Source: CAWJFP01 sp963842155 (GTDB taxonomy: Bacteria > Pseudomonadota > Alphaproteobacteria > JACZXZ01). Taken from it: 64,000 nt of DNA. The notes under the pieces were generated by a model. The model worked only from the letters and a program-made list of their open reading frames with translations, was not told the DNA's origin and did no database searches. Position numbers and translations under genes: made by a program. This document shows positions 1-9,575 of this stretch, one piece after another (position 1 is the first letter of the stretch; the number at the start of each line of letters is the position of its first letter). Where the stretch lies: positions 124,001 to 188,000 of the forward strand of contig CAWJFP010000038.1 in assembly GCA_963842155.1 (NCBI GenBank), in the 5' to 3' direction.

Positions 1-2
1 AC

Positions 3-611
3 AACGCGGCGCTCAAGAAAGCCGGCACTCCGGGTGGCCGCGCGAAAAGCTCGGCGCGCTACGTCACGACGGTAGGCCGCGCGCCTGACGAGTTGGCGCT
101 CCGGGCGCGGACGCATGACCTCGTCGTCTTCGGACGACTGTCCGGCGCCGGCGACATCGAATGGCGCCTTGCCTTCGAGGCGGCATTGATGGCGGGCGGG
201 CGGCCCATCCTGCTTCTGCCGGCGAAGCCCAGGGAGATCGCGGGCAAGTCGATCGCCATCGCCTGGAACGGCAGCGTCGACGCCGCGCATGCCGCAAGCG
301 CGGCGCTTCCGCTGCTCGTCCACGCGAAGAAGGTCCTGCTGCTGGCGGGGGCGCGCGACGAGCCGATCGAGCCCCCGCTCGAGGCGGTCGCCGAATGGCT
401 CCATCGCCACGGCGTCGCGGCCAAGCCCAAGCAGGTTTCGCTCGAGGCCTGGCCGGTCGGCAAGCACCTCGTCGCCGAGGCGGCGGCGGCGGGCGCGGAC
501 CTCCTGGTGATGGGCGGATATGGCCATAGCCGCCTGCGCGAGACCATCTTCGGCGGCGCCACGCGCGCCGTCATCGAGGAGGCGAGCCTGCCCGTGCTGA
601 TGGCCCATTGA
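3..611 (+). CDS. Universal stress protein, C-terminal part (5' end outside window)
   Basis: The reading frame is open to the left edge of the window, so the N-terminal part of the gene is missing. The visible protein ends with a UspA-type nucleotide-binding signature (GGYGHSRLRET followed by GGATRAV), as in ATP-binding universal stress proteins. By comparison with the tandem-domain stress protein at 4793-5629, which ends in nearly the same motif (GAYGHARLRET...GGATK), this is probably the second UspA domain of a similar two-domain cytoplasmic protein. A TTG near position 93 lies inside the frame but is unlikely to be the true start because sensible coding continues upstream. The SDR gene follows on the same strand about 70 bases later. 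The exact stress or ligand sensed cannot be told. Confidence 0.9.
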   Translation, partial: NAALKKAGTPGGRAKSSARYVTTVGRAPDELALRARTHDLVVFGRLSGAGDIEWRLAFEAALMAGGRPILLLPAKPREIAGKSIAIAWNGSVDAAHAASAALPLLVHAKKVLLLAGARDEPIEPPLEAVAEWLHRHGVAAKPKQVSLEAWPVGKHLVAEAAAAGADLLVMGGYGHSRLRETIFGGATRAVIEEASLPVLMAH

Positions 612-684
612 GCCCGAGCTGCCGCGCCCCGTGCCTGGCGCGCGCGGGAATTTGCGCTACTATCGCGGCCATGAGCAAGGCGCC

Positions 685-1416
685 ATGAGCAAGACGATCG
701 TGTTGACCGGGGCGAGCCGCGGCATCGGCCATGCCACGGTCAAGCGCTTCTCGGACGAGGGCTGGCGCATCGTCACTTGCAGCCGCGAGGACGTGCCGCC
801 CGACTGCAAGCGCGACCCCAACTGGACGCATCATATCGTCGCCGATCTCGGCCAGCCGGCCAGCGTCGAAGAGTTTGCGGCGAGTGCCATCGAGCTACTT
901 GAGGGGGTGGCGCTCGACGCCCTCGTCAACAATGCCGCACTCTCGCCCAAGACACCCTTCAAGGAACGGCTCGGCTGTCTCAACGGCAGCATCGAGGAAT
1001 GGCGCCGCGTCTTCGAACTGAATCTTTTCGCGCCGCTCGCCTTGTCGCGCGCGCTCGCGCCCGCGCTCGCCAAGGGCAAGGGCGCCATCGTCAACATTAC
1101 CTCGATCGCCGGCCATGCCATCCATCCCTTCGCGGGCTCGGCCTATTCGACCTCGAAGGCCGCTTTGTCGGCGCTCACGCGCGAGATGGCCGTCGAGTTC
1201 GCCGAGCTCGGCGTGCGGGTGAACGCAGTGGCGCCCGGCGAGATCGAAACGGCGATGGTGGGGCCGGAATATGACAGCCTCATCCCGCGCATACCGCTCC
1301 ATCGGCTGGGCAGCCCGGAGGAGGTCGCCGGCGTCGTCTTCCAGCTCTGCAGCGGGGATTTCGGCTATGTGACGGGCACGGAAATCTTCGTCACGGGCGG
1401 GCAGCATCTGCTCTGA
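685..1416 (+). CDS. SDR-family NAD(P)-dependent oxidoreductase
   Basis: A 243-residue classical short-chain dehydrogenase. The N-terminus has the cofactor-binding pattern TGASRGIGHA, followed by NNAALS (NNAG equivalent), an active-site serine in NITSIAG and the catalytic pair in SAYSTSKAAL. The C-terminus ends in the usual GTEIFVTGGQ. I chose the ATG at 685 because the protein then starts just before the Rossmann strand; an in-frame upstream GTG/CTG extension to 631 adds only unrelated residues. The substrate is unknown. It follows the stress protein on the same strand and faces the padR-like gene convergently. Confidence 0.9.
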   Translation: MSKTIVLTGASRGIGHATVKRFSDEGWRIVTCSREDVPPDCKRDPNWTHHIVADLGQPASVEEFAASAIELLEGVALDALVNNAALSPKTPFKERLGCLNGSIEEWRRVFELNLFAPLALSRALAPALAKGKGAIVNITSIAGHAIHPFAGSAYSTSKAALSALTREMAVEFAELGVRVNAVAPGEIETAMVGPEYDSLIPRIPLHRLGSPEEVAGVVFQLCSGDFGYVTGTEIFVTGGQHLL

Positions 1417-1446
1417 ACGGCAGCAACCGCTTTGAGCGGCGACCGC

Positions 1447-1989
1447 TCAGTCTTTCGGAGTCCGCCCTCGATGCGCCGCGAACCAGGCGCGGCGCGCGTC
1501 GAGCTGGGCAAGATCATGGTCGAGCCATTCGGCGAGCAGACCCGTGCCATGGCGCGCGCGGAGATCGGCGAGCCGGCTGATCTCGCCTTGCGTGCTTTCG
1601 ATCAGCAACTCGATCTGCTCGTCCCGCTCCGCAGGCGCGAGGAGATGCAGATAGCGCATCTTGAGGGCGGTCACGAGTTTGTTGAGATCGTCGACGGGCG
1701 AGCGCACGCGGCTCCTGAGCAAGGTCGCGAGCTCGCTCCGCCCGGCCTCGGTGATACGCAAGAGCGCGTCGTCGTGAGGGCCTTCGCCCTCGACCGGCTC
1801 GACCAGCCCCTCGAGCCGCAGCAGCTCGATCGAGGAACCCAGTATGTCGAGCGACGGTCCCATTACGCGGCTTGCGAAATGACGCACCTCGCCGGCAAGA
1901 GCGCCATAGCGTTGCGGCCCCTCGGTCAGGATGCCGAGCGCGCAAAGGCGGATGGCCTCGGTCGGGATCAGCGTCTTGTCGCGATACAT
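1447..1989 (-). CDS. PadR-like / winged-helix transcriptional regulator
   Basis: A 180-residue protein beginning MYRDKTLIPTEAIRLCALGIL. The N-terminal half looks like a PadR-type winged helix (ALGILTEGPQRYGALAGEV..., then a recognition-helix region and a wing with DDALLRITEAGRSEL). The C-terminal half is helical and charged, as in PadR dimerisation domains. The start at 1989 is preceded by GGAGGCTCCCTG, a good ribosome site; a longer frame to 2076 adds an arginine/proline-rich stretch that is probably not translated. Target genes are unknown; family members usually repress a neighbouring gene. PadR assignment is by pattern only. Confidence 0.7.
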   Translation of the reverse strand: MYRDKTLIPTEAIRLCALGILTEGPQRYGALAGEVRHFASRVMGPSLDILGSSIELLRLEGLVEPVEGEGPHDDALLRITEAGRSELATLLRSRVRSPVDDLNKLVTALKMRYLHLLAPAERDEQIELLIESTQGEISRLADLRARHGTGLLAEWLDHDLAQLDARRAWFAAHRGRTPKD

Positions 1990-2088
1990 CAGGGAGCCTC
2001 CGGCCTTGCGACCATTATAGCGCGGCGAGAGCGGAATTGCCACGGGCGCGCGCCGGCGCGGCGTCGCGCAGCTCATCGGTTTGGCCGT

Positions 2089-3048
2089 TCATTGCGGAAA
2101 GGGCGTTCTGACACTCAATATGCCGCGCTCGACGAGATCGACGCTGTCGCGGAAGCGAAGCGAGACATCGGGTTTGTAGCAGGAGCCGTCGGGTAGGCGG
2201 CCAAGCGCCGCCGCCATGACCCTGTATTCGCGGGCATTGTCGTAATGTTCGCGCCGCTCGACTTCCAGCCGGCACTTTTCCGGGAAATCGTCCAGCATCT
2301 TGAAATGCAAGAGTCCGCCACGCATCGGCGCCAGCCGCATCGGCGTCGCATAGAGATGCGTGCCCATGGCAAACTGTTGTCCCCGGCGCCACCGGACAAG
2401 CGGCATCTTGCTGATGGTTGGCGGCGGCACTCGGTGGTTGGGCACGGATTGGAACAGGCGCTGACGGACGCCACCGCGAATTTGGCGAAAGGGAAAATTT
2501 TCGGCTGAATAGAGATCGTAGGGACGCCGATCGAGGAACGGAAAGTGATCGATGGGATTGTCACCGGCACGATAGCCGATCGCGCCGAAGGGCCGGTCGG
2601 AATACATGTCGATCATCACGGTGAAAAGTGCCTCGGCGGCCTTGGCCGTCATCTCACGGATCAGATCCGTGAGCGTTTGGCCTTCGTATCCTGGCCAGAT
2701 CAGCAATTCATCGGCGTCCGCGAACATCACCCATCGATCGGTACAATATCGATCGAGTAGGATTTGCAGCCACGCGGCGCCCCACTCGCCTCGGGCGAAG
2801 CTTTCGCTCGTCCCAAAAACGGTGGTATTCGTCTCGCGCAGAAGCAATTCCGGCGTTCCATCGGAGGAATTGTTGTCTATAAACAGAAACCGGTGGACCC
2901 CGAGACGTCGATAGTAGGAGAGAAAAAAGGGCAGGCGTATCGCCTCGTTCCTGACCACGGCTAACAGGGTGACTTGGTCAGGCTCGATGCCGGGCCACGG
3001 AGCACTGAGCCGTTTGAGTTGATGGGTGATCACGTTGTAACCGGACAT
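2089..3048 (-). CDS. Glycosyltransferase family 2-like protein
   Basis: A 319-residue cytoplasmic protein with a GT-A-like nucleotide-sugar fold. It shows LLAVVRNEAIRLPFFLSYYRRLG, then FLFIDNNSSDGT and the metal-binding stretch FADADELL, all typical of the Glyco_tranf_2_4 group. It has no membrane segment. The acceptor and donor sugars cannot be inferred. It stands between a PadR-like regulator and hemA on the same strand, without obvious functional coupling. Confidence 0.8.
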   Translation of the reverse strand: MSGYNVITHQLKRLSAPWPGIEPDQVTLLAVVRNEAIRLPFFLSYYRRLGVHRFLFIDNNSSDGTPELLLRETNTTVFGTSESFARGEWGAAWLQILLDRYCTDRWVMFADADELLIWPGYEGQTLTDLIREMTAKAAEALFTVMIDMYSDRPFGAIGYRAGDNPIDHFPFLDRRPYDLYSAENFPFRQIRGGVRQRLFQSVPNHRVPPPTISKMPLVRWRRGQQFAMGTHLYATPMRLAPMRGGLLHFKMLDDFPEKCRLEVERREHYDNAREYRVMAAALGRLPDGSCYKPDVSLRFRDSVDLVERGILSVRTPFPQ

Positions 3049-3277
3049 GAGGAACTTCCGTCACGCCGCACGGTCGCACGCATCATCCCCCCTTTCAAGT
3101 GGACGGCAACCGAAGAACCGAAATCCATATCTTAACATGCACATTCGCGGCCTTCGTCGCAACGCGGATGAATGCGCGGCGTTGGCGGCGCGACCGCATT
3201 GATCAGCCACCTTATCGACGGCATTCGTCAGAAGCGGAAAATCGAAGCGAGCGGCGGTCCTGCGCCCCGCCGTGCCC

Positions 3278-4492
3278 CTACGCGGCGCGGCGCAGCTCGA
3301 GACGCGACCAGACGTCCTCGAGTGCCGCGACCAGCGCATCCATCAGCGCGTCATCGTGCAATGGGCTCGGCGTCAGCCGTAGCCGCTCGGTGCCGCGCGC
3401 CACGGTCGGGTAATTGATCGGTTGCACATAAATGCGGTGGCGCAGCAGCAACTCGTCGGCGGCCGCCTTGCAGAGCCGGGCGTCGCCCACCAGGATCGGC
3501 ACGATATGGCTCGCAGACGGCATGAGCGGCAGCCCCGCCTGCGCGATGCGGCGCTTCAATGTCGCGGCGCGCTCATGGAGGCGTAGCCGCTCCGCCTGGC
3601 TCTTGCGCAGATGCTCGATGCTGGCAAGCGCGCCGGCCGCGATCACGGGGGGCAACGCGCTCGTGAAGATGAAGCCGGCGGCGTGGCTTCTGACCGCGTC
3701 GATCAGTGCGCTCGAGCCGGTGATATAACCGCCCATGACGCCGAAGGCCTTGGCGAGCGTACCCTCGATCACGGCGAGCCGGTTGGCCACGCCGTCGCGC
3801 TCGGAAACGCCGCCGCCATGCGCGCCGTAGAGGCCGACCGCATGCACTTCGTCGAGATAGGTGAGCGCGTCATGGCGTTCGGCCGCGTCGCACAGCTCCG
3901 CGACGGGCGCGATGTCGCCGTCCATCGAGTAGACGGATTCGAAGGCGACGATCTTGGGCGCCGCAGGGTCCGCGGCGGCAAGCTGCCGCTCGAGATCGGC
4001 CGGGTCGTTGTGCCTGAAGATGCGCTTCTCGGCGCCGCCATGGCGGATGCCCTCTATCATCGAGGCATGATTCATGGCGTCCGAGAAAAGAATGCAGCCG
4101 GGCAGCAGACGGCTCATGGTCGACAAGGTCGCCTCGTTCGAGACATAGCCCGAGGTGAAAAGAAGAGCCGCCTCCTTGCCGTGCAGCGAGGCGAGCGCGC
4201 GCTCCAGCCGCACGAGATCATGGTTGGTGCCCGAGATATTGCGCGTGCCGCCGGCGCCGGCGCCGCAACGCTCGAGCGCCTCGTGCATCGCGGCGAGCAC
4301 CGCCGGATGCTGGCCCATGCCCAGATAGTCATTGCTGCACCAAACGACGACGCTCTCCGCGCGGCCGTCAGGACGGTGAAAGGTCGCATGAGGAAAAGAG
4401 CCCGCCCGCCGCTCGAGGTCGGCGAAGATACGATAGCGTCCCTCGGCCTTAAGCCGGCTCAGCGCCTCGCGGAAATGGCGGTCGTAATCCAT
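3278..4492 (-). CDS. hemA: 5-aminolevulinate synthase
   Basis: A 404-residue PLP enzyme that condenses glycine and succinyl-CoA to 5-aminolevulinate, the first step of tetrapyrrole synthesis by the Shemin route used in Alphaproteobacteria. Recognisable blocks are WCSNDYLGMGQHP, GAGAGGTRNISGTN, LFTSGYVSNEA, FESVYSMDGD, YLDEVHAVGLYG and the PLP-lysine block GTLAKAFGVMGGYITGS. Length matches the family (about 400). The start MDYDRHFREAL at 4492 is the normal family N-terminus; the frame stays open far upstream only because it runs antisense to the next gene. It is divergent from a universal stress protein gene with an FNR/FixK-like site in the shared 300-base gap. Confidence 0.97.
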   Translation of the reverse strand: MDYDRHFREALSRLKAEGRYRIFADLERRAGSFPHATFHRPDGRAESVVVWCSNDYLGMGQHPAVLAAMHEALERCGAGAGGTRNISGTNHDLVRLERALASLHGKEAALLFTSGYVSNEATLSTMSRLLPGCILFSDAMNHASMIEGIRHGGAEKRIFRHNDPADLERQLAAADPAAPKIVAFESVYSMDGDIAPVAELCDAAERHDALTYLDEVHAVGLYGAHGGGVSERDGVANRLAVIEGTLAKAFGVMGGYITGSSALIDAVRSHAAGFIFTSALPPVIAAGALASIEHLRKSQAERLRLHERAATLKRRIAQAGLPLMPSASHIVPILVGDARLCKAAADELLLRHRIYVQPINYPTVARGTERLRLTPSPLHDDALMDALVAALEDVWSRLELRRAA

Positions 4493-4792
4493 GCGCTCCG
4501 TCCGCCTGGGGCCGGTCCGACTGCGGTCATGTAAATTAGCGGCCGGCTCCGCCCCGACGAGATGTGTCAAAATGTCACGTGCCATGCGGCATACTCTCCT
4601 ATCATAGGCCATCGCGGCAACCGCGTCAGCAGCGTTGCGCCCCATCGTTCCGGCCGGACGGTGACCCTTTTCGGAACGATGGGCCTTGAGGCATGTCAAT
4701 GCAGGCGAGGCGCCGATAGGCTCGATTGAGGCGGCGGGGGCCGGCGGAATTTGGCAGGCTCGGCTGTCGCGGCCGGGCGAGGAGGGAGGACG
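4493..4792. promoter_or_regulatory. Divergent hemA / usp intergenic region
   Basis: This 300-base gap separates hemA (leftward) from the stress protein (rightward) and must hold both promoters. It contains no credible gene. Two symmetric sequences stand out: an 11-base palindrome CCTATCATAGG at 4598-4608, and TTGA-N6-TCAA at 4686-4699. A GGAGGGAGG ribosome site precedes the stress-protein ATG. Confidence 0.5.
4686..4699. promoter_or_regulatory. Candidate FNR/FixK-type binding site
   Basis: The sequence TTGAGGCATGTCAA fits the TTGA-N6-TCAA core recognised by FNR, FixK and FnrL regulators. It lies 94 bases before the stress-protein start and 194 bases before hemA. In alphaproteobacteria hemA and universal stress proteins are commonly under oxygen-responsive control, so the position is meaningful. 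A single-site match of this length can also occur by chance. Confidence 0.45.
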
Positions 4793-5629
4793 ATGGGATA
4801 CAAGGACATCCTGGTGCATGTGAACAGCTCGAAACATTGCGCCGCGCGCATCGACGCGGCGATCGTTCTGGCGCGCCATTTCGAGGCCCATCTCATCGGC
4901 CTCTATACGGCGCAGGAGCTCTATTTTCCCGCCTTCATCACCGCCCAGCTCTCGCCCGACCTGCTGATGTCGCAGCAAGCGCTCTCGCGGGAGTTGCGCG
5001 ATCGCGCGCGCGCGCTGTTCGAGGAGCGTACGCGGGGCACCGAGCTCAATATCGAATGGCGCGAGGCCAACGGCGAACCGGCCAACATGGCGGCGCTCCA
5101 TGCCCGCTATGCCGATCTCAGCGTGATCGGGCAGAACGATCCCGACGAGGCGCTGTCCGATTCCGACTATGATCTCGCCGAGGCAGTGGTGCTGCATTCC
5201 GGCCGCCCGGCCCTGCTCATTCCCTATGCCGGGAATTTCGCCAAGATCGGAACGCATGTGCTCGTGGCCTGGAACGCGAGCCCGCCCGCCACGCGCGCCG
5301 TCAACGACGCCGTGCCGCTGCTGCGGCGCGCGAAGAAGGTGACGGTGCTCGCCGTCAACCCCGATGGCGGCGCCAGCGGCCATGGCGACGTTCCGGGCGC
5401 CGACATAGCACTCCATCTCGCCCGCCACGGCGTGAAGGCGGAGGCCGACCATGTCCATGCCGACGACATCGCGGTCGGCGAGATGATCCTCTCGCGCGCG
5501 GCCGATCTGGGCGTCGATTTGATCGTGATGGGCGCTTATGGCCATGCCAGGTTGCGCGAGACCGTGCTGGGCGGCGCCACGAAGACCCTGCTCGAGCATA
5601 TGACCGCCCCGGTCTTCATGTCGCACTAG
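4793..5629 (+). CDS. Tandem-domain universal stress protein
   Basis: A 278-residue protein with two UspA domains. The first begins MGYKDILVHVNSSKHC; the second begins near residue 150 (KIGTHVLVAWNASPPATRA) and ends with the nucleotide-binding signature GAYGHARLRET...GGATKTLLEH. The first domain lacks a clear G-X2-G-X9-G motif, as is common for tandem UspA proteins where only the second domain binds ATP. The ATG at 4793 follows GGAGGGAGGACG and is preferred over an upstream in-frame alternative at 4751. It closely resembles the truncated stress protein at the left edge of the window, suggesting a paralogue pair. Likely role is survival under oxygen or energy limitation, by inference from the FNR-like box. 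Confidence 0.93.
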   Translation: MGYKDILVHVNSSKHCAARIDAAIVLARHFEAHLIGLYTAQELYFPAFITAQLSPDLLMSQQALSRELRDRARALFEERTRGTELNIEWREANGEPANMAALHARYADLSVIGQNDPDEALSDSDYDLAEAVVLHSGRPALLIPYAGNFAKIGTHVLVAWNASPPATRAVNDAVPLLRRAKKVTVLAVNPDGGASGHGDVPGADIALHLARHGVKAEADHVHADDIAVGEMILSRAADLGVDLIVMGAYGHARLRETVLGGATKTLLEHMTAPVFMSH

Positions 5630-5635
5630 ATCGAA

Positions 5636-5722
5636 CATCCTCCACGGTTCGAGATGCGCGGCCAAGAGCCCGCGCTCCTCACCCTGAGGAGGCGACGAAG
5701 CCGCCGTCTCGAAGGGCGAGGG
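5636..5722. repeat. Dispersed intergenic palindromic repeat (CCTCA...TGAGG type)
   Basis: The gap between the stress protein and the ABC operon holds CATCCTCCACGGTTCGAGAT, then a perfect hairpin CTCCTCA-CCC-TGAGGAG at 5675-5691, then CGTCTCGAAGG. The arrangement of CCTCA/TGAGG and GTCTCGAA elements matches the short mosaic repeats scattered between genes in many alphaproteobacterial genomes. A diverged relative lies at 28584-28637. It may act as a transcript-end structure between the convergent genes. Confidence 0.6.
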
Positions 5723-5734
5723 CGCGTTCATGTT

Positions 5735-6652
5735 TCACATTCCGACAACGCCACGGTCGAAGGCGCGGGGCTGCAGCGCCTCCTGGAGCGCGTCGCCCAC
5801 GAAATTGAAGGCGATGACGGTGGCGAAGATCGCCAGCCCCGGCTCGATCACGAGCCAGGGCGCCGAGCCCAGAAGCTCGAGCCCGCCCGAGAGCATATTG
5901 CCCCAGCTCGCCGTCGGCGGCTGAATGCCGAGACCGAGGAAGCTCAGCACCGATTCGAAGAGAATCACCTGCCCGATCGACAGCGTCGTCGCGATGATGA
6001 TGGGCGAGATGCTGTTGGGTAGTATATGCACCGTCATGATGCGCCATGCGCCGGCGCCCTGCGCCTCGGCGGCGAGCACGAATTCGCGCTCGCGCAAGGA
6101 GAGGCTGGTATTGCGCACGAGACGCGCGGCGCGCGTCCAGCCGACCAGCGAGATGATGGCGATGATGCGGTAGAGGCTCGCGCTTGCCGAGCCGGCGAAC
6201 TCGGGCGAAAGGCCGAGCTTCATCGGATCGACGGCGGCGAGCACGATGAGGATAGGCAGAAGCGGCAGGGTGATGACCCCGTCGGTGAAGCGCATCAGCA
6301 GGAGATCCGCCCAGCCGCCGAAATATCCGGCGAGGAGCCCGACGGCGGTGCCGAGGATGGCCGCGGCAAGTGCCGCCGTCAGTCCGACGAGCAAGGACAC
6401 GCGCCCACCATAGAGCAGGCGCAAGAGCTCGTCGCGGCCGAGCTCGTCCGTGCCGAGCGGATGGGCGAGGGAGGGCGGGGCGAGGCGCGCCATGAGATCC
6501 ACCTGGTTTGCGTCATGGCCGAGCAATGCCGCGACGAGCGGCGCCGCCGCAACGAGGACGGCGAACAGCAGCAGCAAGGCGAGGCCCGCGCTGCCTTGCG
6601 CGCGCTCGAAGAAGCGCCGCGCCGCGAGCCGGGCGGGAGAGCGGCCGCGCAT
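5735..6652 (-). CDS. ABC transporter permease, DppC/OppC type
   Basis: A 305-residue inner-membrane permease. It has an N-terminal membrane segment (GLALLLLFAVLVAAAPLVAALL), the typical periplasmic motif HPLGTDELGRDELLRLLYG of DppC-type proteins, and a cluster of hydrophobic segments ending in a binding-protein-dependent transport motif (EAQGAGAWRIMTVHILPN). Its ATG overlaps the stop of the upstream permease by one base (TGATG), so the two are probably translationally coupled. It is the last gene of a five-subunit peptide-type importer operon. Confidence 0.93.
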   Translation of the reverse strand: MRGRSPARLAARRFFERAQGSAGLALLLLFAVLVAAAPLVAALLGHDANQVDLMARLAPPSLAHPLGTDELGRDELLRLLYGGRVSLLVGLTAALAAAILGTAVGLLAGYFGGWADLLLMRFTDGVITLPLLPILIVLAAVDPMKLGLSPEFAGSASASLYRIIAIISLVGWTRAARLVRNTSLSLREREFVLAAEAQGAGAWRIMTVHILPNSISPIIIATTLSIGQVILFESVLSFLGLGIQPPTASWGNMLSGGLELLGSAPWLVIEPGLAIFATVIAFNFVGDALQEALQPRAFDRGVVGM

Positions 6653-7614
6653 CAGGGCCTGATTCGCGGGTCGAGCCAGCCGACCGCGAGATCGGCGAGC
6701 AGATTGGCGACGAGCGTCATCAGGGTGGCGAAGAGCAGCGCCACCATGGCGAGGTTGAAATCATTGGCCATGATCGAGTCGTAGATCAGCTTGCCCATGC
6801 CCGGATAGGCGAACATGGTCTCGGTAATGAGGGCGCCCGAGAAGAGCGCACCGAAATCGAGGCCGATGACCGTGACCACGGGAATGAGCGCGTTGCGCAA
6901 GGCGTGCTTGAGCAGCACCACGCGCTCCGGCATGCCCTTGGCGCGCGCGGTGCGGACATAGTCCTGCGCCAGCGCTTCCAGCATCTCGGCGCGCAGATAG
7001 CGCGTGAAGCCCGCGATGCCGAGCAGGGTGAGCGAGAGGACGGGCAGCACCATATGCCGCGCGCGGTCGAAGAGGCTCGCGGCGAGGCCGCCCGTCTCCA
7101 GACCCTCGACACCGCTCGCGGGCAGCCAGCCGAGCGCCACCGAGAAGAGGAAGATCAGCATGAGCGCGAGCCAAAAGGGCGGCACCGAAATACCGGCGAA
7201 GCAAAGCAAATTGACCAGACCGTCGCCGGCGCTGCCCGGCTGCCGCGCCGCGAAGACGCCGATGGGCAGCGCAAGGGCGACGGCGATGGCGAGGCTCGGG
7301 ATCATGAGCCAAAGCGTATTGGCAAGGCGCGGCAACAGCACTTCGAGCACCGGCCGCGCGAAGGCCCGCGAATAGCCGAGATCGCCGCCGAGCGCCGCCT
7401 CGAGCCAATGGAGGTAGCGCGTGGCGAGCGGCAGATCGAGGCCGTAGAGCGCCTTGAGTCGCACCGCGTCGGCCGAGGTGAGCTTGGGATTGGCCGAGAG
7501 CATGAGGTCGATGGGATCGCCCGGCATGAGCCCGATGAGGGCATAGATCACGAAGGACATGATCGCCATCACCAAAAGCGCCTGGAGGAGCCGGCTCGCG
7601 ACATGGCGAGACAC
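6652..7614 (-). CDS. ABC transporter permease, DppB/OppB type
   Basis: An inner-membrane permease of about 320 residues. It begins with a DppB-like segment (VASRLLQALLVMAIMSFVIYALIGLMPGDPIDLM) and carries the DppB family block KALYGLDLPLATRYLHWLEAALGGDLGYS and the EAA-like loop RAKGMPERVVLLKHALRNAL. I chose a GTG at 7614, which leaves an 11-base gap after the upstream ATPase gene. The frame extends to 7683 but that would overlap the ATPase by 59 bases. It pairs with the DppC-type permease to form the channel. Confidence 0.9.
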   Translation of the reverse strand: MSRHVASRLLQALLVMAIMSFVIYALIGLMPGDPIDLMLSANPKLTSADAVRLKALYGLDLPLATRYLHWLEAALGGDLGYSRAFARPVLEVLLPRLANTLWLMIPSLAIAVALALPIGVFAARQPGSAGDGLVNLLCFAGISVPPFWLALMLIFLFSVALGWLPASGVEGLETGGLAASLFDRARHMVLPVLSLTLLGIAGFTRYLRAEMLEALAQDYVRTARAKGMPERVVLLKHALRNALIPVVTVIGLDFGALFSGALITETMFAYPGMGKLIYDSIMANDFNLAMVALLFATLMTLVANLLADLAVGWLDPRIRP

Positions 7615-7624
7615 GGTGCCGCGC

Positions 7625-8584
<960 letters not shown>

Positions 8585-8597
8585 GCGGTTGCCGCCG

Positions 8598-9575
8598 TCA
8601 TGAGCCGGCCTTGAAGCAGGCGACGGCGCGGTCGGCGTCCCGGCTCTCGAGCGGCGGTTCCGCGGCCCGGCAGCCCTCGTCGGCGAGCGGGCAGCGGTCG
8701 GAGAAGCGGCAGCCGCGTGGCCGCTCGAAGGGCCCCGGCATCTGGCCGGGAACGCCGGCCTCGGGGCGCGTGCGGCCGATGCGCGGGATGCTGGCAATCA
8801 GCGCGCGGCTATAGGGATGCAGCGGGTTATCGAGCAGCGCCTCGACGGGCGCGCGCTCGACGAGTCGGCCGGCATAGATCACGGCCACCTCGTCCGCCAC
8901 TTCCGAGATCACCGCCATATCGTGGCTCACGAACTGGATCGCCATGCCGAGCTCCTCCTGCATCTCCAGCATGAGCTCGAGGATCTGCGCCTGCACGGTC
9001 ACGTCGAGGGCGGTGGTGGGCTCGTCGGCGACGAGAAGTGCGGGGCGGCAGGCGAGCGCGATCGCGATCATGGCGCGCTGGCGCTGGCCGCCCGAAAGTT
9101 GGTGGGGATAGTCGTGCGAGCGGCGGACGGCAGGGGCGATCCCCACGCGCTCGAGCGCCGCCACCGCCTCGTCCCAGGCGGCGCGGCGCCCGAGTCCGCG
9201 ATGCTGGCGCAGCACCTCGGCAACCTGCTCGCCGACGGTGAGCACGGGATTGAGCGCCGTCATCGGCTCTTGGAAGATCATGGCGATGCGGTCGCCGCGC
9301 AGCGCCACGAGCGATTCGGGGGTGAGCGTCGCGAGCGCTAGGCCGTCGTAACGGATGGCGCCGCGCGCGACGAAGCCCGGGCTAGGCACGAGGCCGAGGA
9401 GGGCCAGCGCCAGCATGGTCTTGCCCGAGCCGCTCTCGCCGACGATGCCGAGCGTGCGGCCGGCCGGAAGCGCGTAGGTGATTCCGTCGAGCGCCATCAG
9501 CGGCCCGCGTCGCGTGGGAAAGGCGACTGCCAGATCGGTGACGGCGAGCAGCGGCATCCGCCCCGCCTCGCTCAT
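8598..9575 (-). CDS. Peptide-type ABC transporter ATP-binding protein, OppD/DppD-like
   Basis: A 325-residue ABC ATPase with Walker A GESGSGKTM, Q-loop MIFQEPMTALNP, signature LSGGQRQRAMIAIAL, Walker B LLVADEPTTALD and FVSHDMAVI. It also has the C-terminal oligopeptide-transporter cysteine region (CRFSDRCPLADEGC). The ATG at 9575 overlaps the stop of the binding-protein gene by four bases (ATGA), which strongly supports this start. With the OppF-like protein it forms the ATPase pair of the importer. Confidence 0.95.
   Translation of the reverse strand: MSEAGRMPLLAVTDLAVAFPTRRGPLMALDGITYALPAGRTLGIVGESGSGKTMLALALLGLVPSPGFVARGAIRYDGLALATLTPESLVALRGDRIAMIFQEPMTALNPVLTVGEQVAEVLRQHRGLGRRAAWDEAVAALERVGIAPAVRRSHDYPHQLSGGQRQRAMIAIALACRPALLVADEPTTALDVTVQAQILELMLEMQEELGMAIQFVSHDMAVISEVADEVAVIYAGRLVERAPVEALLDNPLHPYSRALIASIPRIGRTRPEAGVPGQMPGPFERPRGCRFSDRCPLADEGCRAAEPPLESRDADRAVACFKAGS

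Noticed and set aside
1427..1439. CCGCT-TTG-AGCGG hairpin between the convergent SDR and padR-like genes as a terminator
   Set aside because: Five-base stem and no T-run on either strand.
4493..5731. A continuous leftward frame that would extend hemA to 817 residues
   Set aside because: The part upstream of 4492 is antisense to the well-supported stress protein and has no ALAS homology; family N-terminus is at MDYDRHF.
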